From a virus, in the IMG/VR virus record IMGVR_UViG_3300043395_000286, positions 1-33,414 of that record: a DNA stretch of 33,414 nucleotides. The stretch is one strand, 5' to 3'. Position 1 is the stretch's first letter, and each line of letters begins with the position of its first letter. Under the pieces are notes generated by a model that was not told where the DNA came from, ran no database searches, and saw only the letters and a list, made by a program, of their open reading frames with translations. Of this stretch, positions 7,534 through 18,300 are shown piece by piece. Position numbers and translations under genes: made by a program.

Positions 7534-8175
7534 ATGCCATATACACGTGGTACTAGCAATAATATCATCGTTGGTGCAGCAGCGCTCTTCACACACGAAG
7601 CAGGCGTTCTAGCCGAAGGTGATCTTCCAGATTACGAAGTGAATAAGTCTTTTAAGGAATCCCTTACATCAGACTCAGCATTCCGTAACGTTGGTTATAC
7701 AATGAATGGTTTGGAACTTCAGTTCCAGCCAGATTTCGGTGAAGTTGCAGTAGATCAGGTTCTTGACGTTGCTAAGTTATTTAAGCAAGGTATGCAGGTA
7801 AACCTAAATACTACATTCGCAGAATCAACACTAGAAAATCTTCTTTTTGCACTCGCATCTAAGGATGAAAATCTAGGCTCAGTCACAGGAACAGGTCTTG
7901 GTGCAGGTTCTGCATCACTAAACCTTTCTGCAGGTGACATCGGAGAATGCCCAGTTGAGCGTGGTCTCGTAGCAGTCGGTCCTGGAACAGGTGACTGTGC
8001 CGAGTCTGAATCAATTGAAAGAATCTATGTTGCATACCGTGCACTCTCAATCGAGAATGTAACAGTATCAGCAAAGCGTGATGAAGCAACAATGTTTGAA
8101 GTTTCATTCCGTCTCCTTCCAAACGACTCTGGTTCATACGGTAAGATCGTAGATCGTACCATCCCAGCAGTATAA
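7534..8175 (+). CDS. Major tail tube protein
   Basis: The 213-residue product should polymerise as hexameric rings into the tail tube. It begins MPYTRGTSNNIIVGAAALF, a common tube-protein opening, and is beta-rich throughout with a central Gly/Ser/Ala loop (LGSVTGTGLGAGSASLNLS) and a C-terminal strand pair (EATMFEVSFRLLPNDSGSYG). A GAGGTGA Shine-Dalgarno precedes it. Arginine is nearly always CGT, as in the capsid gene, pointing to high expression. No sheath gene is adjacent, so the tail is non-contractile. A strong terminator follows the stop. It sits directly upstream of the chaperone and tape-measure genes, which supports the call. Confidence 0.85.
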   Translation: MPYTRGTSNNIIVGAAALFTHEAGVLAEGDLPDYEVNKSFKESLTSDSAFRNVGYTMNGLELQFQPDFGEVAVDQVLDVAKLFKQGMQVNLNTTFAESTLENLLFALASKDENLGSVTGTGLGAGSASLNLSAGDIGECPVERGLVAVGPGTGDCAESESIERIYVAYRALSIENVTVSAKRDEATMFEVSFRLLPNDSGSYGKIVDRTIPAV

Positions 8176-8194
8176 TACAACTTAATATCAGAAG

Positions 8195-8230
8195 GCCCAG
8201 TCATATTTGAAAAGGCTGGGCTTTTCTGTT
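8195..8230 (+). terminator. Intrinsic terminator after the major tail gene
   Basis: GCCCAGTC (8195-8202) pairs with GGCTGGGC (8214-8221) over 8 bp with one G-U pair and an 11-nt loop, followed by TTTTCTGTT. This is a classical rho-independent terminator. Confidence 0.85.
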
Positions 8231-8239
8231 TGATATAAT
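8231..8239 (+). promoter_or_regulatory. Extended -10 promoter, probably leaderless
   Basis: TGATATAAT is a TGn-TATAAT element starting directly after the terminator tail. Only six bases separate the -10 from ATG 8246, which matches the normal distance to a transcription start, so the message would begin at or next to the ATG. No Shine-Dalgarno precedes the ATG. No -35 consensus is visible. Confidence 0.6.
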
Positions 8240-8245
8240 GAAGTA

Positions 8246-8932
8246 ATGGCAACACAGGTATACGAAACAGATAATATTATTTTAATTAATGGCACTAGTG
8301 TATTTTTGACACCATTAAAAATAAAATATCTAAGACAATTTATGACTGCTTTTGAGGATGTTAAAAAAGCAAAAGATGATGCAGAAGCAATAACTGCACT
8401 AGCACACTGTGCCTTTATAACTATGCAACAATACTATCCATCAATTACAACTATAGAAGAGATGGAAGATTCAATAAATTTACCAAACATTTATAAATTA
8501 TTATGGATTGCTGCGGGAATTAAGATTAATGAAAAGGCAGAAGAGTCTGTTAAGAAACAGGCTACAGATAGCGGATCTAGTTGGGAAAATCTAGATTTAG
8601 TTAAATTAGAGTCTGAACTATTTTTGCTGGGCATATGGAAAGATTATGAAGAATTGGAATCATCATTGTCTATGCCAGAAATATTAACCACTCTAAGTAT
8701 AAAAAGAGAACTCGATTATGAAAGTAAAAAATTTCTTGCTGCCATGCAAGGCGTAGACTTAGACAAACAGGCAGGCAAAAACAATGCATGGGAAGAAATG
8801 AAGGCAAGGGTATTTAGTAAGGGTAAGACTGATAATCCAAACGACATAACAGCCCTACAAGGAGTAAACGCCCAAAGAGCAGGGTTTGGTATTGGTATGG
8901 GGCTAGACTACGAAGACCTTACTAAAAAATAA
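8246..8932 (+). CDS. Tail assembly chaperone, long form (gpGT-like)
   Basis: The 228-residue product lies where siphoviruses encode tail-assembly chaperones, between tube and tape-measure genes. Residues 9-92 align almost without gaps to the next gene: PLKIxxLRxFMTxF at 23-36, Cys55, QYxP near 62-65 and a shared ED-x-I-x-LPxxYKL block at 74-85. Residues 93-228 are an extra helical, charged domain with ESELFLLGIWKDYEELE and IKRELDYESKKFLAAMQ, ending in a Gly-rich tail. This mirrors the lambda GT protein, whose G part is extended by a T domain that contacts tube protein. Here the long form is a continuous gene needing no frameshift. It is probably read from a leaderless mRNA. Confidence 0.75.
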   Translation: MATQVYETDNIILINGTSVFLTPLKIKYLRQFMTAFEDVKKAKDDAEAITALAHCAFITMQQYYPSITTIEEMEDSINLPNIYKLLWIAAGIKINEKAEESVKKQATDSGSSWENLDLVKLESELFLLGIWKDYEELESSLSMPEILTTLSIKRELDYESKKFLAAMQGVDLDKQAGKNNAWEEMKARVFSKGKTDNPNDITALQGVNAQRAGFGIGMGLDYEDLTKK

Positions 8933-8941
8933 AGTCTGGTA

Positions 8942-8950
8942 TGGTATAAT
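8942..8950 (+). promoter_or_regulatory. Extended -10 promoter for the short chaperone
   Basis: TGGTATAAT is a TGn-TATAAT element in the 44-nt intergenic gap. Transcription would begin near 8957, ahead of AAGGAGG (8966-8972) and ATG 8977. No -35 consensus is seen. Confidence 0.5.
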
Positions 8951-8976
8951 TATTTCACTTACCTTAAGGAGGAATA

Positions 8977-9309
8977 ATGGCAGACAAAACTCAGCCATCA
9001 GATATTAAATTAATCGACGGAACAATACTAAAAGCAGTACCGCTAAAAATCTCTCTATTGAGACCTTTTATGACAAGGTTTGCAGATTTAACAAAAGTGG
9101 CGGAAGATAATGATAAGTCAATGGACGTTCTACTAGACTGTGTTCAGATTGCGCTTAAGCAATATAAGCCAGAAATTGCTGATGATCGTGAAGCATTGGA
9201 AGACAATATCGATCTCCCTACAGTATATAAACTAATCGACGTAGCGTCTGGTGTAAACCTACAAGGCGTTGATACAAACGATATTCTAAATACTGTTGGT
9301 AGAAAATAA
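8977..9309 (+). CDS. Tail assembly chaperone, short form (gpG-like)
   Basis: The 110-residue product is a paralogue of the N-terminal domain of the preceding gene. It shares PLKIxxLRxFMTxF (22-35), Cys55, QYxP (62-65) and the ED-x-I-x-LPxxYKL block (75-86), and ends soon after the shared region with a Gly/Asp/Asn-rich tail. It therefore corresponds to the short G form that coats the tape measure before tube assembly. It has its own extended -10 and an ideal AAGGAGG Shine-Dalgarno, so it is probably made in excess of the long form, as G exceeds GT in lambda. The tape measure follows after 23 nt. Chaperone function rests on position and on the paralogy. Confidence 0.75.
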   Translation: MADKTQPSDIKLIDGTILKAVPLKISLLRPFMTRFADLTKVAEDNDKSMDVLLDCVQIALKQYKPEIADDREALEDNIDLPTVYKLIDVASGVNLQGVDTNDILNTVGRK

Positions 9310-9332
9310 AGGATAAAGAGGTGCTATGAAAA

Positions 9333-12300
9333 GTGTCAGATGTTAATGCTCGTATCGGCATAGATTTTGACACTGGTAGTGCGCTTGCTCAACTAAGACG
9401 ACTTCAAGCAGGATTAAGTAAGTTTCATCAAACTCTTGCTGAAGGTAATCTTGCTGCAGCGCAGGCCCAGAGGGGGCTAAACGCTACCCTAGCACAGAGC
9501 ATTGCTGCAAATGGTAAATTTGCGGTAAGTCAAAAAGCAGTAGCAACAAGTACATTAGCATTTACAACTGCTTTAGAAAAAAATAAATTAAGCATGAAAG
9601 AGTACTTTAGGTACTCTGCTGCTGCTGCTACTGCAAATACAAAAACATTCTCTAGAATGTTTGCTCAAGAGCGAGAGATTATTAATCGTGCTCGTAGAGA
9701 TAGAGTAAAAGCATTACAGGCACAATACATCCAGATGTCCAAGGCACAGGGTGGATTTGTAGATGCAATGCGTATTATGCCAAGAACTCTAATGATGGCC
9801 AACGGTCAGTTCACAGAACTTGGTACAAGAATTCAGTATGCAGCACAAAGACAACAATTTTTAAATCAGTTATTAAAACAAGGATCAACAAACCTACTAA
9901 ACTTTGGTAAAAATATGCAGTGGGCTGGTCGTCAGTTGATGGTTGGTCTTACCATACCTTTGGGGATGTTGGCTGGATATGCATCTAAAGCATTTCGTGA
10001 ACTAGAAAAATCAACAATTAAATTTAAACGTGTTTATGGAGATGCCTTTACTAGTGATGCTGAAACTGCTGCTGCCGTACAAAATGTTAGAACAATTGCA
10101 AATGAGTATATGAAGTTTGGCGTTGCAGTAACAGATACTATGGAGATGGCAGCAAATGCTGCTGCTGCAGGTTTTCAGGGGGCAGACTTAGATAAACAAA
10201 TAAGATCTGCAACAAAACTAGCAGTCTTAGGTCAAATTGAACAGCAACAAGCACTAGAGACAACTATTTCATTACAAAATGCTTTCGGTTTGTCTGCAGA
10301 TGAATTAGCACAAAAGATTAACTTTTTAAACGCAGTAGAAAACCAAACAGTTCTTTCTATTGAAGATTTAACAATTGCAATTCCCAAGGCTGCTCCAGTA
10401 GTTAAACAACTAGGTGGAAACGTAGAAGATCTTGCATTCTTCCTTACTGCTATGAAAGAAGGCGGTATCAATGCATCAGAAGGCGCTAACGCATTAAAAT
10501 CTGGTCTTGCATCTATTATTAATCCAACCAAAAAAACTTCTCAAATGCTTGCAGACATGGGAATCAATATAAAGGGTCTTGTTGAGGCAAATGCTGGAGA
10601 TTTAAAAGGAACAATTGTTGGATTTTCTAGAGCACTAGATGCTCTTGATCCACTTAACCGTGCCCGTGCTATTGAGCAAATGTTTGGTAAATTCCAATTT
10701 GCTCGTCTATCTACCTTATTCCAAAATGTTGCAAAAGATGGAAGTCAAGCATCAAGAGCACTAGACTTGGCTGGAAAGTCTGTAGAAGAATTAGCAATAT
10801 TATCTGAACGAGAAATGAAAAAAATTGAAGAATCAACTACTTTTAAATTCCAGGCAGCAATGGAAAAATTTAAACAAGATATCATGCCTTTGGGTAAAGC
10901 ATTTCTAGAAGCCCTAACCCCAGTAGTTCAATTCTTTGGCAAGGTTTTTGAAAAGTTTAATAGTTTTAGCGACGGAACTAAAAAGGTAATTACAGTAGTT
11001 ACTGCTATTATTGCTGGTATAGGACCGATTGCTCTTATGACATTTGGTTTGATGGCAAACGGTATTGCAAACTTAATTAAGTTATTTGCCACTCTTCGGG
11101 GAGGCATTTCTAAACTCAATGGACAGAATAGTATATTGGGTGGAGGCTTTGATTATGTTACTCAACAAGAGTTAGAAAATCAAGCAGCATCACAAGCCTT
11201 GCACAATACACATACTAGATTAACTGAAGTCTTTAATGTTGAGAAACTTGCAGTAACACAATTAGCATCTTCTTATGCTCAGTTAAGCACTCAAATGAGA
11301 GCAATGGCACAACAAAATCCAGCGCTATTTGCAGGTGGAGCAGCAGGAGCCAAGTCAGCAGTTAAGGGATTACCACCAGTTCCAAAGGTAAAAAAGTTCT
11401 CAGACGGTGTGCTTAGTGTTCCAGGACCAAAGGGTGCAGGAGATGTAATACCAGCACTTGTTTCTCCAGAAGAATCAATTATTCCTGTAGACATGTCTAA
11501 GAAGTATAGAGGTCTGATTACTGCAATATTTAATGACGATGTTCCAGGTTTTGCGACAGGAAGGCTACCTTGGGGAAATAACCATCCAGTTAGACAAAGT
11601 GGACCAATTGATATTAAGGGTCCAAGAAGTTTTAAGGACACACAGTCACAAAGATTAGTTTCAGAACAAATAGCAGACGCAGTAAAGAGCGGAAGATTTG
11701 GCAAGATGAAACCGACAGATTTTGGTCAATTGGTTCAGCCATTTTCTGGTCGCAGTTTCCCAATACCAGGTGTTGGCGGGGTATATAAAAAACCAAATGG
11801 AGAAATGGTAGTAGTAAAGCCAACGATGGATGAAAAAACCGCATTGGCAGAAGTACGTGCAACTCAGATTGCAAGAAATGTACATGGTTTGATATCTCCA
11901 AAGCAAGCCATAAAGACCATGATAGATCCAACAGACCCTGCAGGTAAAAGAAAAATTATTGTTCTTGAGTCTCCATACGATAAAAGAATTGCTGAGTCTA
12001 CTGGTAAGTTTAGTCAAAAAGATATGGTTACTCAGTTGGTTGCGTCAACATTAAGAGCAGACAAAGATTTGTCGTCAGCAAATGTATTCGGAAAGGTTTT
12101 AGCAGATCCTGGAACTGCTGGTGTGTTTGCAAGAGCATCTGGTTTTAGAGATTATCAATCCACACTTCCTGGAATGGGAGAGATGGGGCTAATAAATCTA
12201 TTAGGTGTTAAGGGTGGTGCCAAGAAGTTCTTTGCACAAGAAACATCTTCTATTGCAGCAAAAATGACACCTGCACAATATCAGGCTAGTGTAATTAAAG

Positions 12301-15300
12301 AGATTGATAAGTCATTGCCAAAATTAAGAAAACTTATTGATAGTTGGAATCTTAACCCAGTAGAGAAGCAAGTTTATGAAAGTATGTATGCAAGGCTTGA
12401 GGCTGGTAAAAAAGTTGATTGGGAAAAATTACATTCAGTTCATATTGCTGCAGGTAAAAATGTTAAAAAGTTTGAAGGGGGCAATCTTCCATCTAAGAAT
12501 GAAGAAGTAATGAGAAAAGCACTTAGCAAGTTTATGGTTGCCGATACTCAATCAGGTAGATATACTTCGTCGCTTGTAAATGATTTTGATAGTGCATTTA
12601 GTAAAGAAATAGAAGGACTGAAAAAGACAAATCCAGAAAGGGCTAGAAAGATAGAGGCAGCCTGGACAGGATTTGATCCAGAGACTAAGGCAGCAACAAG
12701 AGGAACTAAGAGACAAACACAATTTCATCAAATAATGAAAGATATGGTTCCAGTTAGAGTTGGAGATGAAATTAGATATATTTCTAAAAAAGATTTTGAC
12801 AAGTTTTCTTCAAATCCAGATCAACAAATAAAGAATGCCAGAACAAAAGAACAAATTATAAGTAAAGGCTTATATCGCATGGGACTTCGTCCAGATGTGA
12901 GTGGAAGATTTGTTGGCGGAGGAGACTTAGCAGCAAGTAGAGCATTAAGCGCAAAGCATTTTGCTTTTGATATGCAATATTCAGACAAGGCTGCTGGCGG
13001 TGGAAAGGCTGTATTGAGTTCAATTATTAAGCCTGAAGATATTAAACAAAGAAAAATTTTAGATGATAAACTGAATAAAATATTTGGCAAAGATGGATTA
13101 ATGGGTTCCAAGTATGCTCAAGAACTAAAGGCAATGGGACTTTCTGATTCAGACATTCGCAAGAAACTATCATACGAACTTTCACACAGAGAGTCGACAG
13201 GTTTTGGCGGAAGAGATCCAAGAAAGTGGACAACTGGCCAAGCGCTTCATGACTTGCAAATTATTAATAGATACATGACCACAACAGATAGAGCATCAAA
13301 ACTACTTGCATGGAATGATAAGCAACTTGCTAAAGGTAAGCCAGGATTTTTAAGCAAAGAGCAGGCTAATGAGTTTAGGGCAGCAGCCAAGTTTATGTCA
13401 TTAGAACAACATCCAGTGACTGCAGCAGAAAGAGCACTTGCTGCTAAAGCAGCACAACTAGATCAATTAGCATATCAAAATGGAGTTCCAGGAGTAACAC
13501 AAAAGCAAGCACAAAATGCTAAAGTCGTTCAAATGATTTTAGAAGATCAGATTGGCAAAAAACTACCAACACCTAAAGCAATTTTAAATCTTGCTGCAAC
13601 AGATAAACGTGGTGCCTATACTCCAGTTACTGCTGTTAAGCCAAGTGAAGCACTTGCATTTCCTGGAGGAAAAGTTATACCATTTACTGGATCTAATACT
13701 ACAAGACGAGGTAGTAATGTAGTAACTGATACTGGTAATAGAGATACTAGAATAGCAGCAACACCACCTGGAAGTACTGTATTAAAATCATCACAGGCTA
13801 AACAGTTAATAAGGATGCGTGGTGCTGCAGATGCTCCAGAGGCTAATAAGTATCTAAAAGAGCAAATGCGAAAAAGACTGCAAGCAAATTATCCAGGAAT
13901 GAGTTCAGCAGATATTGAGAAGGCTATAGAGAAAAAACTAAAAGCAGATGCTAGAAGTGCTAGAGCAGCAGAAAAAATAGCAGCAGCCCAAGAAAAAGAG
14001 GCAAGAAGACAAGAACAATTGCCTAAGCAAAAAGCAGCAGAACAAAGACAAACTGATAGAATAAATAAGGCACACACCGAGGCATTGGCAATGCATGCTA
14101 AGTATAAAGAAGCAGAAGCAAAGGCAGCCAAAAAAGAACATATAAAGCAACAAAGAATGCTACGTCAGGAAAAGGTTGGAAGGTGGTCTGGCGGTGCATC
14201 AATGGCTCTAGGAACTGCTGGTATGGGTGCTATGATGGCTGGAAACCAGGGACTAGGTATGGGCCTTATGGGCGCTTCTGCAGTGGCTGGTATGGCACCA
14301 ATGCTAACAAATCCATATATTGCTGCTGGTACTGCTGTTGCAGCACTTGCTGCATCTTTTTGGATTGCAGATAAAAAGAGTAAACAACATGCCGAAGCAA
14401 CATCTAAATTAGTTGATGCAACAACTGCAACCACTGAAAAGATGAAGTCAATAGGAGAAATGACCAATAAAGTTGGCGCTTCTGAATTAATGGCAAAGAG
14501 AAGAACTCAAGGCTCTGCTGATAGATACACTACTGGTTTTGAAAGAGGCAAGCAACAATTTGGCACAACATTTTTAGAAAGCGATGTAGGAAAAGGTGTT
14601 CTTCAAGGATTTAAAGATAACATAGTTAGAAATGGTACAGAAATTTCTGCTAAACAAATGGCAGTTCAACTTGCTGGATACGTTTCAGACGGTATTTTAT
14701 CTGCAGAACAAGCACATAGCGTTGCAGAGTCAATAGGTTTAAACTTAAAAAATACAGCATTAGGTGCACAGATAAGTGGTCAATTATTAGACTTAATTGG
14801 TCCAAACGGAGAAGATCTTCTTAAAAATCCTTTAGAGGTAAGAGTAAATTTAGTTAATCAACAAAGAGATGTGTCTGCAAGTTTAAATAATCAATTACAA
14901 GGTTCAGTTACAGATACACGAAATAGTTGGGATAGCAGACTGTCTCAAGTTGCTAAATTCTTTTCTCCGTTTATAGGAGCAGCAAGACTTGGACAAAACG
15001 CACCAGGATTTACTGCCTATTCTGCTGGAGAAATGTTTGGGCAAACTGAAGCAGAACTAAAGGCATCTTCTAGTGCTGCGTATGGCGCACAAAATCTTGA
15101 ATTTAATCAAGCACAATTGGATTCTTTAAATTTACAATATGAAAAAGAAATTGCTATATTAGAAAAACAAAAGGCTGCAACAACCGATAAAGCAAAACAG
15201 GCGGAGTTAGATGAAAAAATTGCAAAGTTAAAATCTGATCAATCTTCACAAACCAATGAATTAAGATTAGTCAATAAAGACATTATGAAAGATCAGTTAG

Positions 15301-18300
15301 CGTCATTTAGAGTAGCACAACAAAGAGGTGCAGTAGAGGATGCATTTTTTGATTCACTAAAGAATCAGGTAAAAACAAAGTGGGCAAATGATCCAATGGC
15401 AGAAGCCTTTTTAAAACAATCTGCTGATCTTGACAGTAAAGAACTTGAAGTTACAATTGATACTATAGTTGCTTCTGGACAATTAAGCCCTATGGCTGCC
15501 ACATCACTTATGACAATGTTTGCTAGTGATGAAACTGGATTACAAAAAACATTAAAAGCAGCACTTAAATTCCAAGATCCAGGAAAGTTTATGGAAATAA
15601 TTAATTTCTTTGGCGGTATGGACCCAAAGGTTGGTAAAAAGAATATTAAGATGCTTGTAAAGATGTCAAAAGAAAATCCAGAGCAAGCAGATAAATTAAT
15701 GTCTGCAATTGCATTAATGCAAAAAATGGATGGTAAAGAGGTAGACTTAAAAGCATTTTTTGAAGGAGAGGGCGCAACAGAAAGATTAAATGATTTGGCT
15801 GACTCCCTGCAGGCAGTAGAAGATCATAAGGGTCCATTTACACTTAAGGCATTAACAGAAGTTAAAGAATTAGGCGGAGTTACATTAGACGGAATTCTTT
15901 CAAGATGGTCTGAGTTTGAAAATCTTCCAGACTCAACCAAGAAAACAGTTATTCAAGAATACATAACTTTATATAAAACTATTGATGATAATGCTGTAAA
16001 TGCTGAAGCAAATAAAAGATCTAAAGGTCAGGGAGATTCGGTTTATCAGTACTGGCATTCAGAGGCTGGCAGAGAAAAGATAAGACAAGACATGGCTGGC
16101 GAAAAAACAATGCAAAAGGTTAAGCAAGATATTAGTAGCAAAGAAGCGGCTGCTGGATCTCAAGACGGTAGCGGAAGCAAGAAAAATCCTTTTGCAGATA
16201 TTCTTACTAGATTAAAGAATGTTAGAAATGCAGCAATAAATGCAGCAGGGGGATTTAAAGAATTACAAAAGGCCATCGCTGCGTCTGGAGATAAATCAGT
16301 AGCAAACAAGTTTGTTGGTATAGAACAGCAACTAATGAAAAAGGGATATAACAGAGATTTCATAAATTATGTAACTGGTCTTGATCCAGAAGAACAAAAG
16401 AAATTTGGTTCTGTAGCAACAAAGAAAGGAAAAAGAACATACAACGAGTTTAACTATGAAACTGGCAAAATGCAAAAACGAACTGTTAAGTATAAGAAGG
16501 GAGACTTTGTACTAACAGAACAAGGCAATACAATGCGTCAAGCCTACGACAAGGCAATAGTCGGAGATTTCCAGATAGCACAAAAAGAAGTAATTAAAAA
16601 TATTAATGAGCAAGAAAAGGCTTATAGAATACTAAAAGGTTTAGGTTTATCAAATCTTGAAATTGAAAAGGCTATGGAAAATCAATCCTACGTTACTGCC
16701 ATTGCTACTGGACAAATAACCAAAAAAGAATTAGAGACAAATGCTGCTTTACAAAAACAAGCATTGTTAAGAGAACAAATTAAATCTATTACAGATAAGA
16801 CTAATCAAAGTCAGACAAGAATTGATGCATTAAAGAAAGCACCAGACTTAATAAATTTCCTTAGTGGCCTTAAAGCAATTGACTCTGAGGGTAAAGAGGT
16901 AGGCCTAACAATTACATCTATCTATGATGCAATACAAGATCCAGAAACATTGATTGAGATGATTGCTGTTATGGAAGCAATTAAATCAGGAACTGGCGAT
17001 GTTGAATCACAAATGAAGATTTTGTTTGATTTAATTAGCAAGGGTGAAGCAGCAAAAGACTTAGAGAAAAACTTAATGACACCTTTGGAAAAATTCCAAA
17101 AGGCTTACGATGCAGCACAAAAAATATTTGATGCATATAAGACCATGGATCAATACACTATTAAATCACAGACATCTGGGTTTGCACCAGAAACTGGCGT
17201 ATCTCAGTTTGATGGTAAAAACTTTAAGCAATTAGAAAGACTAAAAACTGAAAGCGATGAAAGACTTGCAGAAATAAATGCAGAGTTGGCAATTTATGAA
17301 CATCAGATTTCTATGATTCGTGCAGAGATAGAGCAAATTGAAAGATCTGTAGAAAATATGGATGTTTCAGAACTTAATCTAAGTATTGATGGAAAGAAAG
17401 TAACTGGAAAACTAAAGTATGTATTAGAAGATCTTAAAGAACAGATAAGTGACTGGGAACGTGAAATAGAGATGAAGTATGAGCGTCCTATTAAAACTTT
17501 ACAGGATGAATCTAATGTTCTATCTCATGATCTTGAAGTCATGGACTACCAAGCAAAAAAGATAAATGAAAAATATGACGATCAAGTAAAGGCACTTGAA
17601 GAAGTTCAAAAGGTTAATGATGCAATTATTAGACAGCAACAACAACAGTTAGGTCTTGCGGATGCGTTAACACAAGGTGATATTGCTGCTGCAGCACAGG
17701 CTGCCCAAGAAATGAGAGCATCTAACGCTGCAGACTTTGCTACAAGCCAAACTGATGCCCTATCTCAAGCAAGAGACAATGCAGTTAATGCGTTAACTAA
17801 CTCTAAGGGAATGACCAAAGATCAGATAGATGAGCGTCGTTGGCAGATCTCTCAACAAATTTATGCATTAGAAAATGACCCAGCAAGACTTGCTCTTGAG
17901 AATAGTATCCAGCAGGCTAAGGATGCTATCTATAACATAGAAGAAGCAAGAGAACAAAAACTTCTTGCAATTAGAGCACATGAAGAAAGAATCTATACGA
18001 TTGAACAAGAGAAAATTTTCCCACTACAAAAACAGGCAGATTTAGAAACAGTTAAAAATCTTGCTCTAGATTATCAATTAATTAAACTTGGAAACATTAT
18101 TGAGGCTAACGATAGAAATAGAACTGTATCTGGAATGACAAGAGAACAATGGGAAGAAATGTTAGCAAAGATGACCTTGATTGATGAAAAATTAAAGAAA
18201 GAACTTGCAGACGGACTTGCAGCATTTAATTCTTCAAGCGCAGCAACTCTTGCAACCTGGGAGGCAATTAGGGCAGCATACGATGCTATTAAAGATAAGA

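Noticed and set aside
8171-8176. TATAAT at the end of the major tail gene as a promoter
   Set aside because: It is formed by the Val and stop codons, has no TGn or -35, and a strong terminator follows 19 nt later.
8727-8745. A/T-rich AAAAAATTTC as a frameshift slippery site in the long chaperone
   Set aside because: Read in frame it does not form the X-XXY-YYZ pattern, and the gene is continuous without any shift.
9326-9346. ATG at 9326 as the tape-measure start
   Set aside because: It is out of frame and stops after six codons; GTG 9333 has the better distance to GAGGTG.
14183-14374. Small Cys/Trp/Gly-rich plus-strand frame inside the tape measure
   Set aside because: Frame shadow of the Gly/Ala/Met-rich hydrophobic block; no start signals.
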